Shown in pieces: positions 1 through 8,778 of a stretch of DNA of 64,000 nucleotides (positions within the stretch are counted from its first letter, which is position 1; each line of letters starts with the position of its first letter). The DNA comes from 01-FULL-43-15b sp964472675. GTDB taxonomy: Bacteria > Patescibacteriota > Microgenomatia > UBA8517 > UBA10165. Location: contig CAYYLO010000001.1 in the NCBI GenBank assembly GCA_964472675.1, positions 41,838-105,837 on the forward strand, in the 5' to 3' direction. A program made the translations under genes and the position numbers. The notes beneath the pieces were generated by a model. That model was not told the DNA's origin and made no database searches. It saw nothing but the letters and a program-made list of their open reading frames with translations.

Positions 1-1705
1 CCGGTTCGCCTGATGGATATGCGACCGCTTTAACCATTTTTAGATCTTTTGGTAAACGCTCCGGTTCTTGTATTAAATTCACATTTACTTCCTTGGCAGT
101 GGCTACATACAAAGTTTTGTCCGGTAAAACCTGGCCTAATGTATAAAGGTCAACATTGGGGGAGCCAAAGTAATATTTATCCAGCTTAGAAATCGCGCCA
201 AAATTAGGTAGAGTTTCCCGTGGTAAATCTAAACCCCCCGTACCTCTTGGCTGGTAGAGTTCATGGAATCTTTGGGGGGAAAATTGAGACCAGCCTAGGA
301 AAAAGATCATTGCCGGTTCTCCAGCATTACTAACAATTACACGATCATAAGTATTACTTTCTTCTACCGCTGACCCAACAGCATCTTCAAATCCTGCATG
401 CCACCACCGTTCCGAATCCCATGGGTAATGGATCCAATATAGATGTTGGAAAAATACGAAACTTGCCAATAATGCCAACACATACGAACACACAAACAGG
501 CTGCGCACACGAGCTGAGAGCGAATTAAATGTGCTCCACACGCCATATCCCACCAAAAAGATTAAAGGTGGAAGAAGAAGAAAGAGACGTGTGGCGTGAT
601 TCCCGCCGTCACGAGTCAAAGCCGCTGGGATTGGCGCCACAATGACCCAGAAGAACACAAAAATTTTTATCTTCCTGTCTACCTTGGAAAAAATGAAGTA
701 TGCAAACCCCAACACCAGGAAAATGGCTTCAAATTTGTAAAACTCGCCAATTCTATTTGGTGAGTGGCGAGGATTCGGATCACCTTGGATAAAAAGAAAA
801 TCTGTTGAAAACGCACGTAAATAATTCTGGCCTACAAAGGTGGCAAGCCATGTCGCCTTATTGTGGAACAACTTGTCAACTATAGTCGGAGCTATCCCTA
901 CTTGAGCTACAGGATTGCGCATTTTGGCATCCCTTAACCGTGCAAATCCAATTTCAGGAGACATTGTGGGATCTGAAAAGACGGAAATGTAGTTAAAACG
1001 CTGGGCGCCTCCACCAAAAACCGTACTAAAAGTAATCGGTGCGGCAACTATCGCAAAACACAAAGCGGCAATCGCAAGCTGTTTCCGCGGCAGTTTAAGA
1101 AGATCACGCCACCAAATCAAAATTAATGCACTCATGGTCAGAGGTAAAAAGAGTTTGGCTGTGCTATATACCCAAGGAGTAAGCGCAAGCGATACGCCAG
1201 CCAAATAAAGCCATCTAGGATTTTTCAAACCACGCAGGAAGAAATAAATTCCTGAAACATAAAAGAAGAAGAGCTGAGTTACTTCAAAGCCCGCACGGGA
1301 ATATTGTATGTGCCATGGAGAAATGGAAAGGAGGAAGGCAGCCAAAAGGGCAAACCCTTGCTTGCCGGTAATTTGCCGCACTAAAAGGTAAAATACCCAC
1401 ACCCCCAAAATCCCAAAAATTGCTGCAGGGAGTCTGACTCCCCAAGGCGAGACTCCAAAGATTGCCACAGTTGGTACAGCAGAATATAAATATAGCGGTG
1501 TTCTCCATTCAGCCAAAGACTGAAAATGGATAGGTAAAAAGTTGCCGGAGTAATCACGGCCAGTTTTCAAGATAGAATAGGCATGATAACCCACATCCAG
1601 CTCATCTCCAAATAAAGAAACCGGCACGCGGTCAAGCTGCCACAGGCGCAATAAGCTAGCTATTGCTAAAATACCTGCCAATAACAACTTTGAATGTTTA
1701 TGCAT
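1..1705 (-). CDS. GT-C (GT39/PMT-like) membrane glycosyltransferase, 3' end beyond the window
   Basis: The frame is open from the ATG at 1705 to the window edge, so the C-terminus is missing. The product starts with a hydrophobic segment (residues 5-20) followed by the acidic loop motif LFGDELDVGYHAYSI at about residues 30-45. This loop is the place where GT39/ArnT-type enzymes carry the catalytic Asp-Glu pair. Many membrane segments follow, then a soluble C-terminal part that would lie outside the membrane. The expected role is transfer of a sugar from polyprenyl phosphate to an extracytoplasmic acceptor. The stop of the upstream gene is 2 nt away, so it is the last visible gene of the long minus-strand operon. 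The family call is firm, the sugar and acceptor are unknown. Confidence 0.85.
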   Translation of the reverse strand, partial: MHKHSKLLLAGILAIASLLRLWQLDRVPVSLFGDELDVGYHAYSILKTGRDYSGNFLPIHFQSLAEWRTPLYLYSAVPTVAIFGVSPWGVRLPAAIFGILGVWVFYLLVRQITGKQGFALLAAFLLSISPWHIQYSRAGFEVTQLFFFYVSGIYFFLRGLKNPRWLYLAGVSLALTPWVYSTAKLFLPLTMSALILIWWRDLLKLPRKQLAIAALCFAIVAAPITFSTVFGGGAQRFNYISVFSDPTMSPEIGFARLRDAKMRNPVAQVGIAPTIVDKLFHNKATWLATFVGQNYLRAFSTDFLFIQGDPNPRHSPNRIGEFYKFEAIFLVLGFAYFIFSKVDRKIKIFVFFWVIVAPIPAALTRDGGNHATRLFLLLPPLIFLVGYGVWSTFNSLSARVRSLFVCSYVLALLASFVFFQHLYWIHYPWDSERWWHAGFEDAVGSAVEESNTYDRVIVSNAGEPAMIFFLGWSQFSPQRFHELYQPRGTGGLDLPRETLPNFGAISKLDKYYFGSPNVDLYTLGQVLPDKTLYVATAKEVNVNLIQEPERLPKDLKMVKAVAYPSGEP

Positions 1706-1707
1706 AG

Positions 1708-3339
1708 TTACTCGATCGCAACAATCTTTGCCTGAATATCTCCTCTACTATTTTTAACTATTTCAAGAACTTTTGCACCTTTTTGGTTGTCGATATCTTT
1801 TTGAGGTAAATTTTCTTCACTTCCTACAAACAATGTGTTCTTTAAATTTCTATCGTTAGGCCAATATATTTTTCTAAAAGTAAATTTGCCAAAATCAAAT
1901 GACTTGCGCGGTTTCCCTATTTTTTGCAGATCTAACTCTTTTAAATAACGCCCGGGCGGATACTTCCCATAAAAAAGATAGAAAATATACGGCTGGCCAT
2001 GTCCGGTTTCGATAATAACTTGTGAGTATTTGCTTTCATACTTCATCACAACAGGGACAGTCTCGCGAAACCCAGGCTGCCAATTGCCAGAATCACGGAG
2101 AGGCAAGTAGACATGTAGCGAATCGAACAAATAAAAGGCTGCTAATAATCCCCATATACCAAAGATAAAAAAACCGAGCTTCTTAGTAATTTTAGAGTAA
2201 GCATTAATTATGACCACCACACCAACCCCTATAAGCATGGAAAAAACCGCAAAAAGCGCCATTGTTCTACCTGGCTGGAACCAATTCCAAGTCAGCATCG
2301 CCGGAACAGGAGCTACAATAACAATAAAGATTAGTTCTTTGTACTTTTGAATGTTTTTAAATAAATAAGCTAGTCCTACAACCCAAGGAATAAATTCGAA
2401 GGAGTGAAAAATAGAATTGCCGGCCAAAATTGTCGCCGGCTCTTGCGGTTCTCTCAAAAAAAGATTTGGGGGAGAAAAGTAAGCAAGATACCTCCCGCCA
2501 ACCTCCCCAAGGAAGTAAAAGAGTTTATTGTGTAAAAAAATACTCCAGATGCTATTTGCCGAATGTTGCTCAATTAAAGAATTCAAAAAGGGAGTTACAG
2601 GCCAAAATATAAAGATATTAGTAGAGCCCACTCGAGCTAAAGCCTCACCTTTTAGGGCAAGAAAAAGAAACGCGCTGGTAAATATGGCCAAAATGCATGC
2701 GGATAAGGATAGTGGCACCTTGGGATATTTGGTCAGGTCTTTCTTATGCTTAAAAAATAAACCGGCCAGAATTAATGGCACTAAAACTTTATTAGCGTTA
2801 TATGTGTACATGGAAATCATAAAAGATAAAACGGCTACTATTAGCAAATATGGCTTGCTTTTGGAATACAAAAAGAGCAACAAACCAAGAAGCAAAAAGA
2901 AGAGGGCTTCATTGGCGTCGTGGTAAACACGCGACAGGTGAACAGACCAGGGCTCGATAGCGAAAACAAATGCTGAAACTAGAGCTATTGAATTCTTTTT
3001 AAAAATCTGCGAAGTCAGGGAAAATATCAAAAAAATGGAAAGTGTTCCCAATAAAGCAGAAGGCAACCTAACACTTAGTTCATTGAGACCAAAGACCTTG
3101 ATGTTGGGGATCATTAAGTAAAGAGGCAACGTTGATTTGTACTCATCAAAAGAACGCGTAAAAATAGGCAAAAATTTACCATACTCATCTCTGCCCAATT
3201 GAGAAATGGAATAAGCATTATATCCCCAAGCTGCCTCATCCCAATTTAAAGAGGCGGGAGACCTAGAAAGACCATATAACCTTAAAAATCCTCCTAGTAA
3301 AATGACCAGTGCCAAAAAGCTGTATTGAATTTTTCTCAT
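1708..3339 (-). CDS. GT-C (GT39/PMT-like) membrane glycosyltransferase
   Basis: A 543-residue polytopic membrane protein. After the first membrane helix it carries NWDEAAWGYNAYSI (about residues 33-46) with the Asp-Glu pair expected of dolichyl/undecaprenyl-phosphate-sugar glycosyltransferases. A GRDEYGKFLPIF motif and the conserved tail LNELSVRLPSALLG follow. About ten hydrophobic segments span residues 80-410, and the last 130 residues are soluble. The start ATG overlaps the upstream stop in an ATGA, which indicates translational coupling. It is a clear paralogue of the genes at 1-1705, 3336-5003 and 22958-24631. Donor and acceptor cannot be read from the sequence. Confidence 0.88.
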   Translation of the reverse strand: MRKIQYSFLALVILLGGFLRLYGLSRSPASLNWDEAAWGYNAYSISQLGRDEYGKFLPIFTRSFDEYKSTLPLYLMIPNIKVFGLNELSVRLPSALLGTLSIFLIFSLTSQIFKKNSIALVSAFVFAIEPWSVHLSRVYHDANEALFFLLLGLLLFLYSKSKPYLLIVAVLSFMISMYTYNANKVLVPLILAGLFFKHKKDLTKYPKVPLSLSACILAIFTSAFLFLALKGEALARVGSTNIFIFWPVTPFLNSLIEQHSANSIWSIFLHNKLFYFLGEVGGRYLAYFSPPNLFLREPQEPATILAGNSIFHSFEFIPWVVGLAYLFKNIQKYKELIFIVIVAPVPAMLTWNWFQPGRTMALFAVFSMLIGVGVVVIINAYSKITKKLGFFIFGIWGLLAAFYLFDSLHVYLPLRDSGNWQPGFRETVPVVMKYESKYSQVIIETGHGQPYIFYLFYGKYPPGRYLKELDLQKIGKPRKSFDFGKFTFRKIYWPNDRNLKNTLFVGSEENLPQKDIDNQKGAKVLEIVKNSRGDIQAKIVAIE

Positions 3340-5003
3340 TGTAGAGTCGTTTTTACAAACCAGAGCTGGTCGCCTAAAAATTTATTTGCTTGACTGACTC
3401 CTAAAATCTTTTGAAATACCACCCCATCTGTAACATTTGAAACATCTTCAAATTTTTGATTTTCGCCCAAAAACTCGCCTCCCAGGCCTACCCAAACTTC
3501 GTCTTTGCCCCTAGGGGATTCAAAATATTTGAAAGATTTGAATTCTACACCCCCTACTTGATTAATACGTTGAATTCCTGAGGAAGAATTTGTACTTAGT
3601 GTCTTTCCCTCCCGAAACGCATTTGGATCTACCTTTTTATAATACAGGTAATAATAAGCGGGCTCTCCTAACCTGTCTGTAACTATAACTTTTTTTTCAT
3701 TTATATCCTGGTTTGTAATCGTGTTCCATATTTGATATTGTCGAAAATCATTCTCTGGAAGCCATTTTTCTTGATGGTAATTTAGCAAATCATAAAAAGA
3801 TGCGTAAGTAATAACAAGAAATAGTAATCCCAGACTTATCAAAGCGGGACGCAAAGAAAATCTTATTTGCCATAGGTAAGTAAGCAGTATTGTATAACCC
3901 AAAGCAAGAAAAGGAAGGAGGTAGACATAGGTTTCTTTAGAAAAAATTACGACTGTGGAGAGAGCGCTTACTGCAAGCAATTTATGCTGCTTGGGCAGTC
4001 GTTTGCCAAGAACAATCATTGCCAGCAAAATGAATGGTACTTCCCAGAAAAAGAATCGTGGAAGACTTTTGGGGTCAACTGCTTCTCTGGACAAAATTGT
4101 ACCAGCCTGGAAAGAAGAGGTCAGTTTCTCGTAGTTGAAATTTTCTATCAATGATCGGGAAAGGGCATTGGCTCCATAAAATACTTTATTGTGAGCAATG
4201 CGATTAAAATTGAATTTTTCAGTTATTAAAGGTGAACCGTAAAGCTGACCAAAAGATAACCTTTGATCAATTAAATAAGTAAAGTTTTGTGGCTGAATTT
4301 CCCTATATACCGTGTTCCTCTTAAAAAAACTGATTAGTTGGGGACTGGCTAGAAGGAACACAACTATCGCCATTAAAGAGACCACCAACACGGAAAGGCT
4401 AACCTTTTTCCCCTTTCGGATATAGGACTCTCCCACAAACAAACATGCCAGAAAGGGTATGGAAGAAAAGTCTGAAAGTACACCCAGAAAAGACAGGAAA
4501 ACTGCAGAATACCACTTTTGCGTAAATAACATGTAACTTGCAAATAGGCTAAATGCTAGAGCTCCAGTTAACCCCAAGTTAAATAGGCTTAATTGAATAA
4601 AGAAAGGGGATAAAGAGAAAACTAAAGAGGCAATTGCTGCTTGTAACCTACTTTTAAGAATTAGCAGTGACGATAAGAAAACAGCATAAACAGCCAAACC
4701 CCCCAAGACAATGGTCGGGATTCTAACAGCTGCCGTATTTAATCCGAATAACCAAATTGTTGGTATCCGTAGATAAACCCCCAAAGTAGACAAATAGTTA
4801 TTGTCTCCCCGAAACAGTATTCCAGGCAAATTGCCATTAGTATCTCTCCCCGTGTGTATTATTGAATATGCAGTGTAACTTTCTTTTGCCTCCGCAAAAT
4901 TTATTGGAAAGTTCGTATGGATTCTAAAAGTTAAAAAAAGGGCAATTATTAACACCCATACTGACAACAATTGTTTCCGCTGAGATTTAGAAGTATTGGC
5001 CAC
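3336..5003 (-). CDS. GT-C paralogue with altered catalytic loop
   Basis: A 555-residue polytopic protein starting at GTG 5003. It aligns well with its neighbour at 1708-3339: FAEAKESYTAYSIIHTGRD (about residues 36-54) matches WDEAAWGYNAYSI...GRD, and TAAVRIPTIVLGG matches LSVRLPSALLG. The Asp of the usual Asp-Glu pair is replaced by Ala, leaving Ala-Glu. In this family that acidic residue is normally needed for catalysis, so the protein may be inactive, have a shifted catalytic residue, or act as a partner of a paralogue. About ten membrane segments precede a soluble C-terminal domain of about 130 residues. It ends in an ATGA overlap with the next gene. Confidence 0.82.
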   Translation of the reverse strand: MANTSKSQRKQLLSVWVLIIALFLTFRIHTNFPINFAEAKESYTAYSIIHTGRDTNGNLPGILFRGDNNYLSTLGVYLRIPTIWLFGLNTAAVRIPTIVLGGLAVYAVFLSSLLILKSRLQAAIASLVFSLSPFFIQLSLFNLGLTGALAFSLFASYMLFTQKWYSAVFLSFLGVLSDFSSIPFLACLFVGESYIRKGKKVSLSVLVVSLMAIVVFLLASPQLISFFKRNTVYREIQPQNFTYLIDQRLSFGQLYGSPLITEKFNFNRIAHNKVFYGANALSRSLIENFNYEKLTSSFQAGTILSREAVDPKSLPRFFFWEVPFILLAMIVLGKRLPKQHKLLAVSALSTVVIFSKETYVYLLPFLALGYTILLTYLWQIRFSLRPALISLGLLFLVITYASFYDLLNYHQEKWLPENDFRQYQIWNTITNQDINEKKVIVTDRLGEPAYYYLYYKKVDPNAFREGKTLSTNSSSGIQRINQVGGVEFKSFKYFESPRGKDEVWVGLGGEFLGENQKFEDVSNVTDGVVFQKILGVSQANKFLGDQLWFVKTTLQ

Positions 5004-5042
5004 TTGCTTTTTAAAACCAACTAACGTAGGTATGTTTGTCTC

Positions 5043-6455
5043 TTATGTCGCAAAAAACCACCTATCGTAATTGTAATATATAATTTCTTCAGCAGACAGC
5101 AATAAAACGAATAAGAATATTACCAGCATGCTGCCCTGGGTAAGTTTTTTGAGCCAAAAAAACTCTTTATAAATAGAAAGTAAAAAGCCTGCGATAATTA
5201 TGATTATAAAAAGGCGAAAATCGCTTACATAAGCCTGAAATCCTTCAACCCCAATTAACCGGTGAACAGTTGTACCAAAAGGGAGAAGGATCAGCCCGAA
5301 AAACAAGGGTAAATTTGCAGACTGGAAAAGTCTTTCAATTAACCTTCCCAAGCTAATTGCCAAAAAAGGAAGAAAGGGGAATTTATACCATCCGTACGAC
5401 TCGCTTCCAAACAACAGAAAGACAACAAAGTACGAAAACACAGCTAAAGCAAGAACTGTCCCTCCTTTTTTTACTTTCCACTCCATGGTAATAACCCAAA
5501 ATAAAGAAATCCATCCGGCAGTAAGCCAGCCATCACTTAAACTTCTAAATGTGGTTATTTTGAATGAGTTTACTGCCTGAAAAAATATCTCACTCCCTGC
5601 CCCGTAAAAGCGCGAGGTATTTAGTATTTGAACATCTACAAAAGTTTTCCAGCCAAAATAAGCCCCATACAATAAGAAAATAGTTAAGGCAACGCCTGCC
5701 CCCAACAGGGTTACAAGACAAAGTTCTTTTCTATTTTGCTTACCAAAAACTACCCCCACGCTTAAGAGAAAGAACGCAATTGATACTGAAGATAATTTCA
5801 TCAATAAAGCTAATCCGGCAAACGAACTTGCGACTATCCAGTAAGTTATCTTTCTTTTATCTAAATAATAAATTGCCGCCAAGATGGAAGCGAGGAATAA
5901 TGGAATAAATGCATTTTCTGCTAATGCAAGCCTTGAAGAAATAACCATGAAAGGAGAAACTGAATAAACCAATGATGCCACAATACCAACAGTGGGATTA
6001 TATAGTTTGCGGCCCAACAAAAAGATTAATATTGTCGTCACTATACCAATCCTCAACATCGGTCTTCTAAGGATTGCTACTGACGCATCTTCAAAATTCC
6101 TGATGCCTTTTGTATACGCATATCCTCCCGTAATCAAACCAAATAGTGGCGGGTGGTCAAACCAAGGTTTATCTAGAGAAAACAAGGGCCTGTGGGGATC
6201 TTTATCAAAAAGCTGATCTACATTTATTTTCTCAAAATCATGCGCTTTATATGCTGGCAAACCAGACCACCCTATTGGGACACTATCACGAAGCAGACTT
6301 ATTCCAACCCAACCAAAACTATACTCATCGGACGTTTCCCCTGGATGGGGAACTGTCGCATAGGAAAAGTATCTTAAGTAATTTCCTAAATATACTATTG
6401 CTAAGAGTGCAAAGATAATAGGCAGTCCTAGAAGCTTTTTGTGGTATTTCTCCAT
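5043..6455 (-). CDS. GT-C (PMT_2-like) membrane glycosyltransferase
   Basis: A 470-residue membrane protein. I place the start at the ATG at 6455 (MEKYHKKLLGLPII) because it leads straight into a membrane helix. The longer open frame to 6650 only gives hydrophilic, Gly-rich residues that overlap the upstream GT2 coding sequence in another frame. The loop after the first helix carries HPGETSDEYSFGW, with the Asp-Glu pair of the PMT_2/GT39 group. RRPMLRIGIVTTILI and NPTVGIVASLVYSVSPFMV are typical helix 2-3 motifs of this group. No large soluble C-terminal domain is present, unlike the neighbouring GT-C proteins. It overlaps the upstream gene by 28 nt. Confidence 0.82.
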   Translation of the reverse strand: MEKYHKKLLGLPIIFALLAIVYLGNYLRYFSYATVPHPGETSDEYSFGWVGISLLRDSVPIGWSGLPAYKAHDFEKINVDQLFDKDPHRPLFSLDKPWFDHPPLFGLITGGYAYTKGIRNFEDASVAILRRPMLRIGIVTTILIFLLGRKLYNPTVGIVASLVYSVSPFMVISSRLALAENAFIPLFLASILAAIYYLDKRKITYWIVASSFAGLALLMKLSSVSIAFFLLSVGVVFGKQNRKELCLVTLLGAGVALTIFLLYGAYFGWKTFVDVQILNTSRFYGAGSEIFFQAVNSFKITTFRSLSDGWLTAGWISLFWVITMEWKVKKGGTVLALAVFSYFVVFLLFGSESYGWYKFPFLPFLAISLGRLIERLFQSANLPLFFGLILLPFGTTVHRLIGVEGFQAYVSDFRLFIIIIIAGFLLSIYKEFFWLKKLTQGSMLVIFLFVLLLSAEEIIYYNYDRWFFAT

Positions 6456-7276
6456 TTTTGTCCTGACCAAATAACGAAATTGATAAGATAATGCATCAAC
6501 ATTCCGTGATAGGTTTTGCTTGAAGGGATAAGACGCCGCCACTGGTTTTCTTGTGTTGCCAAATTCTTTCCGCTCACTCCATGGTAGTGAACTACCTCCG
6601 CCTCCGGTAAGTAGTAAACTTTCAAACCAGCTTTCTTCAGTGCACGACAATAATCCAAGTCTTCAAAATATATGAAGTATTTCTCATTTAGAAAACCCAC
6701 TTTCCCAAGGGCTTGGGGAGTTATCAAAAATGCAGCCATAACAAGCGCTTCCACCGAAACCAAAGATTCCACCGGCCCTCTTTTGGGAATGTATTTAGAG
6801 TAGATGCCCTTTTGACCCAACCAAAATTCTTTTACGGCTCCCCACAACGTGGGGAGACGAAAAGCGGAAGGTTGGGTTGTGCCGTCTGGATTTAGCAACT
6901 TTGGCCCTACAGCCCCGGCATCTGGACAAGCTTTGGCAAAATCCAACAACTTTTGGATGGCATCTTTTATAACTACCGTATCGGGATTAAGAAGAAGCAC
7001 ATACTCGCCTTTAGCTTCCCTGATCCCACGATTATAACCTCTTGCAAATCCTAAATTGCTTCCGTTTTGAATCCCAATAACCCTTTCTTTTTTGGGAACC
7101 TTAAAAGAGTCATCAGTTGAAGCGTTGTCTAAAAGAATAAGCTCTGAACATGGTTTGCAAAGATTTTTAGTGGTCCGCAATATCGAATCAACACATTTGG
7201 AGAAAATACCCCCAGTGTTGTAGTTTAGGATTATTATCGAAAGTTCAATGCTGGAATTGTGAGAAGATTTCTTCAT
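6428..7276 (-). CDS. GT2 glycosyltransferase, rhamnosyltransferase-like
   Basis: A family 2 glycosyltransferase of about 282 residues with a GT-A fold. Visible landmarks are LSIIILNYNTGG near the N-terminus, LLDNASTDDSF, the metal-binding region LLNPDTVV, and a late acidic motif YFEDLDYCRALKKAG. This pattern is typical of the rhamnosyl-/galactofuranosyltransferase-like GT2 branch. The start is set at ATG 7276 because AAAGGAGG lies about 12 nt upstream; an earlier ATG at 7318 lacks such a site. It probably adds one sugar to a lipid-linked glycan in the cytoplasm. It overlaps the upstream GT2 gene by 32 nt. Confidence 0.88.
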   Translation of the reverse strand: MKKSSHNSSIELSIIILNYNTGGIFSKCVDSILRTTKNLCKPCSELILLDNASTDDSFKVPKKERVIGIQNGSNLGFARGYNRGIREAKGEYVLLLNPDTVVIKDAIQKLLDFAKACPDAGAVGPKLLNPDGTTQPSAFRLPTLWGAVKEFWLGQKGIYSKYIPKRGPVESLVSVEALVMAAFLITPQALGKVGFLNEKYFIYFEDLDYCRALKKAGLKVYYLPEAEVVHYHGVSGKNLATQENQWRRLIPSSKTYHGMLMHYLINFVIWSGQKWRNTTKSF

Positions 7277-8117
7277 CTGTAACTTTAACCTCCTTTGCTT
7301 CACGAGTCCGTCGCACAATAACTTGGGGCAATTTCGACAAAGCCCAAAGAACCGGCATTACATAGCCCAGGTGACGCAATCTCCACAATAATCCAGGGAT
7401 GTGTTTGCTTACTATCCACCCTAAGTTTAAGTTCTTCCAACAAAACAAAAGTTGGTTTCTCTCTTTTATATAGTTTAGGTATCTTGTTGAGAAATACTTC
7501 CTGTTTATTGTTGATTCATGCTTGTGCGCGACTAGCGCTTCAGGCTCCCAAATCAGTTTCCATCCTCTTTTTAGCGCGCGATATGATAAGTCGACATCTT
7601 CCCAGTAAAACGGGTTTAGTAGAGCATCTAGCCCACCGAGATTAGCCCAAATAGATCGGCGGAAAGCGCCCGAACCTCCGCTGATCCAAAAGGTATTGTG
7701 AGGTTTATCCGACTCCGGTCCCATTTGGTGCCCTATGAAACCTTGCTCAATTTTTGGAATTGCATATGAGTAACCCTTTTCTCTCAAAGAGACACCAAAA
7801 ACTTGCCTGTCTTCAAAGTGCTTCAATACAAAGCACAAAATATTTTTTTCCGGAACGACATCAGAGTTGAGGAGAAAAACAATGTCGGCAGAAGTTGCGG
7901 CAACACCATCGTTAACGGTAGAAGAAAAACCCTGATTCTTTTTGTGTCGCACAATCTTTACAGTAGGAAAGTGCTCTGTCAAAAAAGCGGCACTACTATC
8001 CGTTGAAGCATCGTCCACAACAATAACCTCGTCAAATCCCACCCTCAGAACAGAGGGCAAATTTTTCTCAAGCAATTTCCTTCCCTGCCAATTAGGAATC
8101 ACAACAGCCGTCGTCAT
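7245..8117 (-). CDS. GT2 glycosyltransferase, rhamnosyltransferase-like
   Basis: A 290-residue GT-A-fold enzyme. TTAVVIPNWQGRKLLEKN begins the nucleotide-binding fold, followed by VVDDASTDSSAAFL, the metal-binding LLNSDVVP and the acceptor-side motif YWEDVDLSYRALKRGW. A more hydrophobic stretch near the C-terminus (around VMPVLWALSK) may touch the membrane. It is paralogous to the next gene downstream (6428-7276), suggesting two successive sugar additions of related chemistry. The upstream methyltransferase ends 7 nt before its ATG. The actual sugar is not predictable. Confidence 0.88.
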   Translation of the reverse strand: MTTAVVIPNWQGRKLLEKNLPSVLRVGFDEVIVVDDASTDSSAAFLTEHFPTVKIVRHKKNQGFSSTVNDGVAATSADIVFLLNSDVVPEKNILCFVLKHFEDRQVFGVSLREKGYSYAIPKIEQGFIGHQMGPESDKPHNTFWISGGSGAFRRSIWANLGGLDALLNPFYWEDVDLSYRALKRGWKLIWEPEALVAHKHESTINRKYFSTRYLNYIKERNQLLFCWKNLNLGWIVSKHIPGLLWRLRHLGYVMPVLWALSKLPQVIVRRTREAKEVKVTDEEIFSQFQH

Positions 8118-8124
8118 ATGAGTA

Positions 8125-8778
8125 TTATTCTTTAACCGCTTTAACTGCCTGCAACATACCCCACATAAATTTCTTTACCTCCTTGATTTTGAAACCCCCT
8201 TTTTTAATGGTTGTAAGAATCTCTTCTGCCGATAAGTCCTGGACATGTGTTCCCTTCCATATCTTGCCAGGACCTAATAACCATATCTGCCAGCCTACTT
8301 TAAACAAAAAATTTTCGTTTGGCACCAGAACTACTGCATATCCGCCCTTTTTCAAAACCCTAAACATCTCGCAAGCTGCTTTTTCCGGATCCTCAACGTG
8401 TTCCAGGGTTTCTAGGCAAAATACAGCATCAAAACTATTGTCTGGGAAAGGAAGTTCGTGTGCATCGGCCACTCTAAAAGAGACCACTTTGCTGCGCGCA
8501 AACCTTCTTTTAGCATAAGACACGGAACCTGGCAACACATCAATGCCAACTACTTTATCGGCTTTAGATTTCTCTATAATAACTTTAGTGAAAGTTCCGT
8601 CTGCCGAACCAATATCTAAAATCTTTCCTCCTAATGGCTCTATTATTTTACCAATCTCTTCAAATCTGCGTGTATGCCAAAACCGCTGGAAAATATTTTC
8701 TTTGATAGACCGCGCGTACCAATCGGCCGGAACTTTTGAGTGAAGTTCGGCAGCTCGATTCAAACTACTGGAACTCAT
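8125..8778 (-). CDS. Class I SAM-dependent methyltransferase
   Basis: A 217-residue soluble methyltransferase of the Methyltransf_11/UbiE type. The SAM-binding motif I is GGKILDIGSADGTF (about residues 49-62), the acidic end of strand 2 is VVGIDVLPG, and the motif around DAHELPFPDNSFDAVFCLETLEHV is the usual motif II/III region of this family. The setting between glycosyltransferases suggests it methylates a glycan or glycolipid, perhaps as a chain-capping step, but that is inferred from context only. It overlaps the upstream GT-C gene by 14 nt. Confidence 0.88.
   Translation of the reverse strand: MSSSSLNRAAELHSKVPADWYARSIKENIFQRFWHTRRFEEIGKIIEPLGGKILDIGSADGTFTKVIIEKSKADKVVGIDVLPGSVSYAKRRFARSKVVSFRVADAHELPFPDNSFDAVFCLETLEHVEDPEKAACEMFRVLKKGGYAVVLVPNENFLFKVGWQIWLLGPGKIWKGTHVQDLSAEEILTTIKKGGFKIKEVKKFMWGMLQAVKAVKE

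Noticed and set aside
5043..6650. The longer GT-C frame starting at 6650
   Set aside because: The first 65 codons are antifeatures (Gly-rich, hydrophilic) that overlap the upstream GT2 gene; ATG 6455 leads directly into the first helix.
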